Assembly (NCBI GenBank): GCA_048013815.1
Contig: CM106586.1
Location: 4,216,001 to 4,280,000, forward strand
Direction of reading: 5' to 3'
DNA length: 64,000 nucleotides
From: Setoptus koraiensis
Taxonomy: Eukaryota > Arthropoda
A program made the translations under genes and the position numbers. The notes under the pieces are model-generated. The model did not search any database. It was given only the letters and a program-made list of their open reading frames with translations, and was not told where the DNA came from. This document shows, in pieces, positions 25,364 through 35,244 of the stretch (the stretch's first letter is position 1; every line of letters starts with the position of its first letter).

Positions 25364-26544
25364 GCTGTCCACCGCTGAGACCACCGCCGACTGTCAATGT
25401 CAATTACCAAGACACACAAATATAAGTGCAAAACATATGCAAATTGCGCAATGATGCCACCAACTGACAGCCACCCAGGGCGCCGTGGCCCGCAACCGTC
25501 TCTGCCTGCGCATACTATACTATTTTGTCTGAGACACATTTTATTTATTTGAGACAACATTTCGCTGCTAGATGGGCGCATTTGTTGCTGTTTTGGCCCG
25601 TTTTGAGGGGCTTCTTAACGTTATTATTAGCGATTACAAGCGCACAAATTCATGCAATGCCACGCCGAGTATCCGGCCCAGCACCGACAACACCTATAAA
25701 CTGTTATCGACAGGCCGGCCATTAGCTGGTGGCATCGATGCCCATGCCAGTCAATAGTTAATTAAGATGCAAGTCGCAAGCTGTGGGCGAACATTCCACA
25801 GCGTCGGCCGCAGCGATACATTGTAAATGTGGTGTGTGTGTGTCGGTGTGACAGATAGTGGATAATACATATATATATATTCAAATGATCCGATCTGTAG
25901 TATCGCTGGTCGTGATTATAAACCGATTTCCAGTGAACATAATCAAAAGCTGAAATCTCTGCCGAAGCAAAGTGTGCACATTCTCAAATGTTGATTTTAT
26001 CCCCCAGAAGCCAACTTAACGGCCAACAAGCAGCACACTTGTCCACCGTTGTTTGTCTGCCCACTGGCCACTGGCCACTGTCCACTGTCAGATAATTGGA
26101 TCATGGCCCGTCTTGTGTGAACCGTTCACCTGCATTCGCTGTTGTTTGCCACATCAGCTGGCTCCGTTTGCCGTCCATCTGCGCCCCAAAATAATACGAA
26201 CCGAGCCCAAGTGACACAAACCGAGCCCAAGTAACTCAAACCGAGCCAAATAACAGGGAGTTGTCCGCTTGAGTCGCAATGAATCATCGTGCTGCTCTAG
26301 TTTACTCGACAGTTTGCCCGACAGTTTACCTGGGAGGCTTCGAGAAGCCCTCGCTGACAATGGCTCAAACAATGTGCACCGCGTCAGCCTCGCTTCGGTG
26401 TCCATCTAATCAAGCTGTTGTCGCCGCACCAACTCTCGCCTCGTCCCGTCGTGTCCCGGCTCGTCCCGTCGCCGGTGACAAGCGTCAGCGGGTACGCACA
26501 ACCTCAATATATATATGTATCGTTTATAGGTTCGCGATAGCCAC

Positions 26545-26627
26545 CTATTGAGATTTGCACTATTGAGATTTGCACTATTGAGACTTGCACCACAGAGACT
26601 TGCACCACTGAGGCTTGCACCACGGAG
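26545..26627. repeat. 15-bp minisatellite
   Basis: About five copies of ATTGAGATTTGCACT that decay to ACTGAGGCTTGCACC. Read on the minus strand it gives a five-residue periodic peptide, which is a consequence of the 15-bp period. Confidence 0.88.
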
Positions 26628-27366
26628 CATCATCAATGGCACAAAAGTGGAATAGAAAGCGTGCGGACAACAATGCTCATGTCGGCCAACCAGAGAGGGA
26701 CGGGTCAAGGGCTGTCGTCGGTGCACGCTGTTGTTGCTGGTCAATAGATGGAACGGATAAAAGCGAAGGCGAGATAAAAGTCAACAAGAGCCACTGTCAC
26801 GCTTCTTTTGCAACGTGATCTATTTTTAGCAATCATTAAAACTCGCCCGCTCGCTCTCTCACTTGAAAAAGCGATCGCAGGCTGACCAGTAGCGTTTATT
26901 TCGGGACGAATAGACTTGAAGAATGCACCACAATGTGTGCCGGCACACATACAATTATAGGCCGGCAGCATCCAGCCACAATTGTCGCCGAAGTGTTGCG
27001 AAAAGAGTTGACTTGGCCCCGTCCAGCCTTGCTCGCCGTTGAGTTACCTGAAATCGGTTGAATTTGGAGCTTCTCGGCACTATGCAAATATGGTGCCAGT
27101 ATTCAGGTATATGGTGGCAGCACGGGGGAGGCACTCGTTGGAAGCGTCAAACGTTGTACAGTAGTTGCTGTTGTTGTTGTTGTCGTCGTGGTTGTTGTTG
27201 TCGTCGTGGTCGCTGTTGTTGTTGTTGCTGTTGCTGTTGCTGCTGTTTTCGCTGTTATATAGCCGTATATAGGGTAATGGCGCATGCGCGCTACTTATCC
27301 ATGTCGAGAATCATTCGAGGCAGAGGCCAGAGTGCGATTCCGAACTGGCTTTTGCCACAACAGCAT

Positions 27367-27436
27367 GTACACACACACACACACACTCACACACACATAC
27401 ACACACACACACGCACACACACACACACACACACAC
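27367..27436. repeat. (CA)n microsatellite
   Basis: A CA array of about 70 bp with a few TC, TA and CG interruptions, lying in or near the 5' leader of the LIM-homeobox gene. Confidence 0.93.
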
Positions 27437-27764
27437 TCTGTTAGAACACACATATACAGGTTTGTTTGCAGAGAGTTACGATATACAATTGCCAATCTAT
27501 CGTGTTTGTGTGCCGAAAGAATTCGCAGCTCTAAGAGATCGTCAATTGAGCTCACCGTCGACAAGCCATTGAGAGAGACCATTGAGATGGCAACAGCAAT
27601 CGCAACAACGGCAACAACAACAGCAACTGCAACAATATCATCGAATTCAAGACGACGCATCGAAACAATAGACGAACCACAACAACGACAACACAACCAG
27701 CGAGCAATCTCGAGCAAATGCACTCGTGCAAACTATGAAACACACCAATCAAATCACCTGTAGA

Positions 27765-29474
27765 ATGACCACTATGTGCGCCGGATGTGACCGGCCCATC
27801 AATGACAAATTCATATACTCTGTTATAGATAGATCCTGGCACGAGGATTGTGTTCAATGTGTCGATTGTTCATCGCGTCTCAAAGATAAGTGTTTTGCGC
27901 GAGAGGGCAAGATATACTGTCGCGACCACTACTACAGGTAAGCATCATACTATCACAAGCTTTATTATTATTATCGTTGGCATTGCATCATACGATTCCA
28001 CCACAAACAATCTAAATAATAATATAAATCATAGTAATCTAAATAATATTATCGCAGCAGTCATCTCACCAAGAGGCCACTAACACTTCTTTCACACTAT
28101 ACCTACCCCTGTCTCTCTCTCTCTCTCCATATATCGTCTTGTATGAATGTCGTCATCTATATCGTCACCCCTGCAAATACTATTGACTACCCATTCAATC
28201 TGTTCGTTCAGAAGTTTCGGCCCAAAATGCTCCAAGTGCTGCCAAGGAATTGGACCCAGCGACCTTGTGCAACGAATCAAAGATAGTATTTTTCATTTAC
28301 ATTGTTTTATTTGTTCTTTTTGCCAGAAGCTTCTATCAACCGGCGAACAATTGTACCTGATTGACAACAACAAATTTGTATGCAAGGAAGACTATATGAA
28401 GCAACAACAGTTGCACCAACAACAACAACAACAACAACCGCCTCAATCGCGACAACAGCAGCTTAAACTAAAACTTCAACCACAACCACAATCTCAACCT
28501 CAATCACCCACACAACAACAACTGCAGCAAGCCAAACAACCTGCAACAACACAATTACAACCACAAAAACCTCCATCTTTGGCCTCGCCACAAGCCCAAG
28601 CTACAGCAAATCCAGCGGTACAATTGCAAACGCAAGCCCAGTTAACCCAGTTGCATTATGACACCACATTAGCTAATAATTCAAATAATTCAATTACAAC
28701 TCTCACAACAACCACACCACCAAGATCTCAATATTCATACCCTGAACAAATGTTTCCACAATATATAGAACAACAACAGCAATCTATGTCATCGGTTCCA
28801 AACAATTGTGCCAGCGACGACGACGCCTGTTCACCTTTATCTAGTATCATAGGTAGCTCCCGATCACATGCCAATAGTATTTGTCACAGTGATTTTGGTG
28901 GTGCTGGCGGCAACGGCACAAGCAGCAACGGAACCAATGGTGGTTGCAACAACACCACCAGCACCAATGGTAGTTGTGGTGCTGGTCCTGGTGGTGGGCC
29001 TCAACCTGGTACCGGTGCAGGTTCTAATGGTGGAAACGAAACCAGTGGTGGTGCTTCTAATGACAATGGCAATAGTGGTGGAGTACTCACTAGGAATAAG
29101 AGAATGCGTACCTCATTTAAATACCACCAATTGAAAACCATGAAACAGTGGTTTGCAAAAAATCAGAATCCCGATTCAAAAGATCTCAAGCAGCTTGCAG
29201 CGGCGACAGGACTTTCCAAACGAGTTCTTCAGGTAAGACGACAACAACAAGCCTCCATTAATAGCAATTGAATAGCGACATTCTTAACAGTAAGAGATAA
29301 TTGTACTAACTACCTTCATCCTTCGCTTCTGTACAGGTTTGGTTCCAGAATGCAAGAGCAAAAGACCGTCGTAACAATCTACGTAATAGCCATCATTTTG
29401 ACCATCACAATCTACATGGTCAACAATCCCAATCATCTAGTTTGCTGAACAGTTGCTCGGCTTTACTACCTTAG
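27765..29474 (+). CDS. LIM-homeodomain transcription factor, Lhx1/5-type LIM domains with Lhx2/9-type homeodomain
   Basis: This is a nuclear DNA-binding regulator of cell identity. Exons are 27765..27937, 28212..29232 and 29337..29474, with GTAAGC and GTAAGA donors and CAG acceptors, giving 443 residues. LIM1 ([20 protein letters not shown]...YCRDHYY) and LIM2 ([20 protein letters not shown]...[20 protein letters not shown]) hold all zinc ligands and follow the Lhx1/5 (Lim1/lin-11) pattern. A Gln-rich linker and a Gly/Asn-rich linker follow. The homeodomain begins [20 protein letters not shown] and ends [17 protein letters not shown], which follows Lhx2/9 (apterous, [13 protein letters not shown]...VWFQNARAK) and not Lhx1/5. 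An intron splits the homeodomain just before VWFQ. LIM2 and most of the homeodomain sit in one uninterrupted exon, so the combination is not an assembly of two genes. In-frame ATGs also exist at 27735 and 27774; 27765 gives MTTMCAGC, which resembles MVHCAGC of Lhx1. The tail after the homeodomain is short. Confidence 0.93.
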
Positions 29475-29568
29475 ATGATTCACGCGATTCAATGTCGTGT
29501 AAATTAATATAGCCATATCAGGAACAACAATGAGAACAGAACAGCCAATCTATAAAGTGCAATCATTC

Positions 29569-29574
29569 AATAAA
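29569..29574 (+). terminator. polyadenylation signal of the LIM-homeobox gene
   Basis: A canonical AATAAA lies 95 bases past the stop codon at 29474. The convergent La gene ends at 29645, so the two 3' ends are close. Confidence 0.75.
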
Positions 29575-29644
29575 AAGTAATATTTTGTAAGTCACCATGT
29601 ATCTCACTCGGACAATAGTGTATGGAACATTTTAATTGGGTTAA

Positions 29645-30409
29645 TTAGCTTTTCTGCTGCTCTTCTTCTTTTTGTGTCTCTTCTTTCTGCGTCTCCTCTT
29701 TCTGTGCCTCTTCATTTTGCTCCTCTACTTTTTCCACTTCTTCTTTCTGCTCTGGCTGGCCATGCGACCCGTCGGATTTGTTGTTGTTCCCTTTATTCTT
29801 CTTCTGCAGATACTTTTCTTTCTTCTCTGCTTTCCTTTTGCCGTATGCATCCAGGTCCTCTTTTAGAAGTTCTCTATCTTTTAATTTTAAAAGTTGCATA
29901 TCCAATACTTTTTTTGCGTCCTCTTGTTTCTTGAAGACAGCCATAATGCAACCCTTAAAGGCTCTAGTTTTGAAATGTCGTCTCATAGATACAGACTCCA
30001 CCTCACCAAATCTTTCGCAAAACCTGTGTAGATCGTCGAACGTTGAATCCAATGGAAAGCCTGAAATGTGCAACGTGCGAGCCTTAAGCTCCTTCTTGAA
30101 TTCATCTATATCGGGCAATGGCTTGGTGCGTCTCACTTTGCTCTTACAAGAGCTTAATTCCAGAAAGCCTTCGGTACCATGATTCTCCAGTGACTTGGCT
30201 AGTTCTCCCGGATCTTCGGTTAGATTTTTCAATCGCTGGAATGTGAGTAATGTTGTTAATTTGATCCAGCCATCGTCTTTCTTGAATTCATCCAGTAGGA
30301 ATTTGTCGTTGACGACATTGACATCACTGAAGTAATATTCTAATTGATTAGCCACTTTAGATAGTTCGTTGTCTAGTTTCTGCTTCTTAGAAACCTTGTT
30401 GTCTTCCAT
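29645..30409 (-). CDS. La: La protein (La motif plus RRM1), short form
   Basis: La binds the UUU-OH 3' ends of new RNA polymerase III transcripts in the nucleus and protects and chaperones them. It is a single-exon ORF of 254 residues. The La motif covers about 12-100 and has the conserved QLEYYFSDVNVVNDKFL with the Q, Y, F and D residues that bind the 3' end. An RRM follows at about 110-185, with RNP2-like TLHISGF (112-118) and RNP1-like FKGCIMAVF (151-159). The tail is Lys- then Glu/Gln-rich with repeated QKEET units. Animal La proteins are usually about 390-410 residues and carry a second, atypical RRM (xRRM); I see no trace of it before the stop. The ATG at 30409 gives MEDNKVSKKQKL, a reasonable N-terminus. 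ATTAAA on the minus strand (29631-29636) may be the polyadenylation signal. It lies head-to-head with RAD17. Confidence 0.93.
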   Translation of the reverse strand: MEDNKVSKKQKLDNELSKVANQLEYYFSDVNVVNDKFLLDEFKKDDGWIKLTTLLTFQRLKNLTEDPGELAKSLENHGTEGFLELSSCKSKVRRTKPLPDIDEFKKELKARTLHISGFPLDSTFDDLHRFCERFGEVESVSMRRHFKTRAFKGCIMAVFKKQEDAKKVLDMQLLKLKDRELLKEDLDAYGKRKAEKKEKYLQKKNKGNNNKSDGSHGQPEQKEEVEKVEEQNEEAQKEETQKEETQKEEEQQKS

Positions 30410-30760
30410 GATGATATATGTATGTTGGAAATTTTATCTTAATTTATTTCAAACCAAACCATTCGGTTGCATATCGAGAGTGAAGAATGAACGAGCTCCA
30501 CATGGGCGAAATGGCCGACCCAAATCGGCGAAACGCACGCCGTTCATATTAATCGAGCGCCAAACTTAAATTTCAAAACAAATCTTATGTAAGGGAATTT
30601 CGTACAGTGCAAACAACCATTTCAACGCGGACCAATGACATTGCGTTAGAGAATAGTCCAACTATTTTTATATATTCATGTATTATTAATTATTATTATT
30701 ATTGTTATATTTATATTTATTATTGTTGAGTATTTATCTCGTCCATTCGAGCTTCTAATC
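30410..30760. promoter_or_regulatory. shared divergent promoter region of La and RAD17
   Basis: Only 351 bp separate the two start codons, which face away from each other, so both promoters and leaders must lie here. The left half is GC-richer (near 30480-30540) and the right half is an AT-rich TATTATTATT stretch. There is no TATA box in a convincing position for either gene, which fits housekeeping promoters. Confidence 0.6.
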
Positions 30761-32542
30761 ATGGACACGGACAGTTTATGGATATCAAAACCTCCTGCAA
30801 CCAGGGAAGAGTTGGAACGCGTCGTCAGAAGAGAAAAGATTGATGCACTGGCCTCATGGCTCACAAAACATTTCACTTGTGATCAAAGAAGTTACATCGA
30901 GAAATCACCTATACTCATATTGAAAGGGGCCTCAGGGTGCGGCAAAACAACCACTCTAAGATTGCTGGCAAACGAAATAGGCATTCCGATTCAAGAGTAT
31001 CATGACACTGTCGACGATACAGCTGTTTTCACTGCAACCAAACAAATTAAGTCGGAGCCGACATCTTTTGATTTTGATAAAAGACAAGCCAACAAATTTG
31101 AGCAATTTGTTCTGAATAATCTCAAATTCCCCAATCTGTCCGCATTTAACCAGACGCCAAAGAACAATTCTACGGGCCACCCTTCAACCTCACAAACAAA
31201 GAAGCCTCAATCGAGTAGATTGTCGCCCACTCTCGGTGTGATTATACTTGTTGAAACCCCTATGAGTATTGTCAGATCTAGAAACGTACTCATTGAAACA
31301 ATGTTTCGTTTGAGGCAGCATATAAAACAGCTGTCTAGACGTATCAGGAGAAGAGCTGCCATAATATTTGAGACACTCGAAAATGAAGCCTATTTATTGT
31401 TGCCTGACAAGACTAAGCAACAGCTGCAAATTGATATTATTACTTTCAATCCAGTCACCAAAACAAATCTAGTGAAACTCATCAAAACGTTCATTGGCGA
31501 ACGTGTACTCGACAAAGAGCAAATCAACACAATTGTGAACCAATGCGACGGGGACGTTCGCTCTTGCATCAATTCGCTTCAGATTATGTTCCAGCATAAG
31601 TTTGATTTGAATGATATACAATTCGCTCATCCATCGAAAGCGAAAAGAATCAAGCATGATACGTCCTTGAATACAGCCATGCTCAAAGGAGAGAACCTAC
31701 ATGTTAACTTTTTTCATATTCTGGGAAAAATATTTTATCAGAAGCGCATATATCCAGATAATTCGTCTGGGCGTCAAATGGATTCAACAAGATACCGCCC
31801 ATTTGTCACATGTGGAGGTCAGGACGGCCAATCAATGAACTATAGGTCCATCGATCGACCTTATCCAACTGAAAATAGTTCGGAATCAATACGAGAAATG
31901 TTGGATGTCAGTCCAGATACCTTGATTTCATGGTTACATCATAACTACTCGGAATTCTGTGATTTCAGAGATATCTCTAAGGCGTCAACTTTCACTGAAA
32001 ATTTGAGTTGCGCTGACATGATCTCGCTCAACATGTGCCAATCAACTCAGTTCTTTGAATCTCAATATCTCAAATACATTTGTGATCAAATTCAATCCAT
32101 CATTGCCATCGAATCAACCACATATAGCCTCTATACTGACAATTCGAAAAAAGAAACTAGCAATAGTAGCAAGAAAAAGATTATTGTTAATGGGAGGACG
32201 GGGATAGTCAAATCTAGTGTGGACCATCAAAACAAGACTTTGAGTTTTGAAAAACCACCGTTTCACCTATTTAACAATCTACTAAAAAACTATGAATTTC
32301 TCGTAGAAAAATGTTCGATAGATCTCATGATGATTGACCGTAGAAAAGTTTACCTAGATTATATGCCTTATGGATTAGATCTTAATCATTCGCAAGCCTT
32401 CTTCCAGTCTTTTTGCGAAAAATATAATTCATTCAACTCTGCTAGATCAAATGATGAATATGAAAACTTAGATCACGAACTCAAGAATATTATAGATGAT
32501 TATAGTCACCAAGTGTCAGAGAATTTCATGAATGAAGAATAA
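30761..32542 (+). CDS. RAD17: RAD17 checkpoint clamp-loader subunit
   Basis: RAD17 replaces RFC1 in the RFC-like complex that loads the 9-1-1 (RAD9-HUS1-RAD1) clamp at damaged DNA and so activates ATR. It is a single-exon ORF of 593 residues, somewhat shorter than the human protein. WISKPPATREELERVV corresponds to the WVDKYKPETxxELAV start. Walker A is GASGCGKTTT (56-65). The box QCDGDVRSCINSLQ matches CSGDIRSAINSLQ of human RAD17. The later stretches VNFFHILGKIFYQKRIYP, SPDTLISWLHHNYSEFC and SCADMISLN match the helical collar region. The Walker B position reads IILVETP (162-167) where human reads IILVEDLP, so the first acidic residue is a Glu followed by Thr. AATAAA at 32538-32543 overlaps the TAA stop, giving a very short 3'UTR against the convergent RBBP5. 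Confidence 0.94.
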   Translation: MDTDSLWISKPPATREELERVVRREKIDALASWLTKHFTCDQRSYIEKSPILILKGASGCGKTTTLRLLANEIGIPIQEYHDTVDDTAVFTATKQIKSEPTSFDFDKRQANKFEQFVLNNLKFPNLSAFNQTPKNNSTGHPSTSQTKKPQSSRLSPTLGVIILVETPMSIVRSRNVLIETMFRLRQHIKQLSRRIRRRAAIIFETLENEAYLLLPDKTKQQLQIDIITFNPVTKTNLVKLIKTFIGERVLDKEQINTIVNQCDGDVRSCINSLQIMFQHKFDLNDIQFAHPSKAKRIKHDTSLNTAMLKGENLHVNFFHILGKIFYQKRIYPDNSSGRQMDSTRYRPFVTCGGQDGQSMNYRSIDRPYPTENSSESIREMLDVSPDTLISWLHHNYSEFCDFRDISKASTFTENLSCADMISLNMCQSTQFFESQYLKYICDQIQSIIAIESTTYSLYTDNSKKETSNSSKKKIIVNGRTGIVKSSVDHQNKTLSFEKPPFHLFNNLLKNYEFLVEKCSIDLMMIDRRKVYLDYMPYGLDLNHSQAFFQSFCEKYNSFNSARSNDEYENLDHELKNIIDDYSHQVSENFMNEE

Positions 32543-32577
32543 AATAATCACTATGTATTACAATTTACTGTATACAA

Positions 32578-34185
32578 TCATAAGTACAGTTGAGATGTTC
32601 GCTTTCCATCTTGTCTTGCTATTTTCCTTGCGTTAGTTTTTTCTGAGGTGCCACGTATTTTCTTCGAAGATTTTATATAAAGTGGATGAGTCTCTGCGAG
32701 ATTAAGAATAAGATGTCAAAGTTAGAATGAATCTGGCTTATTTGAAATAAACATAGAACAACCACAGATTGAAAACTTACCGTCCTTAGGGGCATTTTCT
32801 AAATGAATTTCTATAACTGGGGAGTCTAAATCCATGGGACTTTCTTCAGGGACGGCACATAGAGGTACTTCACTTGAGGTGTTGTTCGAGGTGCAATCGG
32901 AGTCCTGTTCAATACCTTCAATAACCACAGGTAAGAATATAAGTGCGTTGGGATCTTCACCTTCTTCATCGCTGCTCACTAATTCTCTTTCTGACTTCAA
33001 AGCTATGACATCGACATCCTCGTTCTCGTCGTCGTTGTTTGGATCATTCTGATTTGGCTTGTTGTCTTCATCCTCTAGATCGAATTCAGATTCTCGTTCC
33101 TCGTATTCCATGTTCTCTTCGAGTTCTTTAAAATCAGGTGCAAAGGCTGACCAATTTTCAATCTGAGCCTTAGACCAAATGGAAACATAACCACTAGATA
33201 TGCTGGCCATGATTGGTCTCAAAGGGTGCCATTGTATATCAAGGAGTAGCTCGCCTTTCGTTCCTTGGAGCATCTTTTTTATTGTACCGGTTTCTGTTTC
33301 CCAAATATAGAGTGCATGTTGACGAGCGGATCCACCACAAACGTGGGCCGCTTCTCCTGAAAAACAACATCTTCTCCACATGGTTTTGTTTACGAGGTCT
33401 TGAAATTTTCTGATCTCCTCGCAAGTACCATTGATACCGGCCTTGATTGCGTCTTCACACCTGAATAGACGTATTGTTCGGTCTGATGAATTGACAAGAA
33501 AATATGTTTTGCTACGTGCAGCAAATTCAATCTCTCTGATAGCTGCGGGCGTTGAACCGGATGTCTGTATTTTGAATGATGATATTATATCCACTTTAGT
33601 TGATTCGTCGATAGTTTTGGGACATTTGAGTATCACAATACGGCCTCGAGCGTTACCTGTATAAATGTACTGCCCACGTCGGTCGAATGAGGCAATGACA
33701 TTGGGATCGGCTTCGTCGGGATCCGTGGGAAGTATAATGTGCTTGCTAGTTTCTTTTTCATAGATAACCTGTAATAGTATGGCTGCATGCTTGAGAGGAC
33801 AAACAAGTAGCAGATCATCATTTCTTGGATTAAATTGAACCTTGAGAATAGGCGAGGGGAATTTCCAGCGCATGGAACAATTGCTTGACATGACATCCCA
33901 GACGGCAATAGTGTTATCGGTGGCTGCCGACACTAGCCTACGCCCATTCCTGGACCAGCTAACCGAACACACTGGATGTGCGTGTCCCTGTATACTCTTG
34001 GCGACACCACGAGTTAGGAAGTCCCATATGACAACGCGTCCGTCGTTACATCCCACTGCAAGTAATGATCCTTGTCGATTGAATGAACAACAAATAGCTA
34101 AACTCATACAGTCTAGTACGCCGTCGAATTCCTCTGGCAAATTCTCCAAATTTGAGGATTGTATAAAGGCCAAACTGAGTGTCAT
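32578..34185 (-). CDS. Rbbp5: RBBP5, WD40 subunit of SET1/MLL H3K4 methyltransferase complexes
   Basis: RBBP5 is part of the WRAD core (WDR5, RBBP5, ASH2L, DPY30) that stimulates SET1/MLL enzymes to methylate histone H3 lysine 4. Exons are complement(32781..34185) and complement(32578..32693), with an 87-bp intron (GTAAGT donor at 32780, CTCGCAG acceptor). The product has 506 residues against 538 in human. The N-terminal WD40 propeller covers about 20-340 (for example LLAVGCNDGRVVIWDFLTRG and ASISSGYVSIWS). Next come the activation segment and ASH2L-binding motif, WSAFAPDFKELEENMEYEER with ESEFDLEDED (345-374), almost unchanged from human. The spliced C-terminal exon restores the conserved WDR5-region start, NAPKDE joined to THPLYIKS. 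The human proline/lysine-rich C-terminus is reduced to about 37 residues. Only 35 bp separate its stop from that of RAD17. Confidence 0.95.
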
Positions 34186-35244
34186 CGTGAATACTGTCGT
34201 GCGAGTGAGAGAATATTAAAAAAGATGATCTGATATGCTATGACAATGGTGCCGACTGGTAGTTGGAGGCGAGCCAAGATTTCATTAAGATATTATTGTC
34301 AGTTGATTTGATTGAATGTGTAGTGTGTTAAATTCATTAAATGTGTGTAGTATGTACAAGATGTGTGCTGAAGTTGATTGATAATTGATTAATAATTGAT
34401 AAATGACAATAACGATAAGACGGTCAGGTGACCAGACACATAGAAACGGGTGCTGCAATGACCACGGCGTCTAATGGCAACGATGAGAGCAGCAACAACA
34501 TGAGCAACACTGCAATTTGCAAAACAAAAATGTAGGTAAGTTTCTGTCATTGACACAAACAACCATTGTGTGTCTGTTTTTAATGAACACCATGTACGTT
34601 GTGTGCATGCGTGTGTGTGTGAGCATAAGAAACACAGACAGGCACACAGACAGACAGACAGACTGAGAGAGTGCATTGACAGCGCAATCTGTCTCGCTCT
34701 GTTCTGCCGTGTTCTGCGGCAATCGAACTTCTTGTCCGATGCAACACAACGCACGTCTTAGTGGCCAATCAAACACCCCGCATAAAGTTGCGCTGACTGT
34801 GAAAGCCACCGAGGGCTTAATTTGAAAAAACTCTAAAACCAAGACTCGACACTGTTGCGCATTCCAACACTTTCGGGGATTTTGCCATCTCCTCTACCCT
34901 TGAGGCTTTTTTGTAGCACCCTGTACGTGTGAGCGCATTGCATTGCCGGCTCGCGAGCGGCTAAAAAGTTCGATTCTCGTCCTCGATCGAACTTTTTTTT
35001 GTTGGTTTGTATTTCATCTCTAGGCGCTAACACACGAGCCATTGTCCCATTTGGTCACACTTTCACTTTTGCACTTTGTAGTTACAGCAGTACATTAATT
35101 AATTACAAATAACCCATCCGACAGCAATAAATTATTTTACTGTTGAAATAAAAAACAATTAACTTTCACAATCACTTTTCCATTACAACTAGAGCACCAC
35201 ATTAGAAGAATCGACGTACGTTGATAGAGAAACAAGACAAGACG
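34186..35244. other. divergent intergenic region between RBBP5 and the small plus-strand gene
   Basis: No supported exon is seen. The promoter of RBBP5 should lie at the left and that of the next gene at the right. It contains an interrupted ACAGACAG run near 34634-34665, a GCTCGCGAGC palindrome near 34949, and a strong hairpin followed by a T-run at 34963-35000. Confidence 0.5.
34963..34997. repeat. 12-bp-arm hairpin followed by a T-run
   Basis: Arms AAAAAGTTCGAT (34963-34974) and ATCGAACTTTTT (34986-34997) enclose an 11-base loop and run into eight T in total (34993-35000). The form resembles a transcript end with a RNA polymerase III-type T-run, but no A or B box upstream is convincing. 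Confidence 0.8.

Larger units (their letters stand above)
22793..27734. other. non-coding region upstream of the LIM-homeobox gene
   Basis: I see no supported coding exon. It contains CAA/CAG-rich stretches (24160-24240 and 24490-24590), a perfect hairpin at 25314-25363, a 20-bp repeat (AAACCGAGCCCAAGT core) at 26199-26245, a 15-bp array at 26545-26627, a TTG/TCG-rich stretch at 27166-27250 and a CA array at 27367-27436. The last 300 bp probably hold the 5'UTR of the LIM-homeobox gene; an acceptor-like TTTGTTTGCAG ends near 27470. Confidence 0.5.

Noticed and set aside
26406-26744. Minus-strand frame with a pentapeptide-repeat-like pattern (GASLS, GASLC, NSANL)
   Set aside because: The five-residue period is dictated by the 15-bp minisatellite at 26545-26627. 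There is no flanking protein context.
34861-34990. tRNA-like gene suggested by AGTTCGATTCTCG
   Set aside because: The B-box-like word has no matching A box or cloverleaf; the word belongs to the hairpin at 34963-34997.
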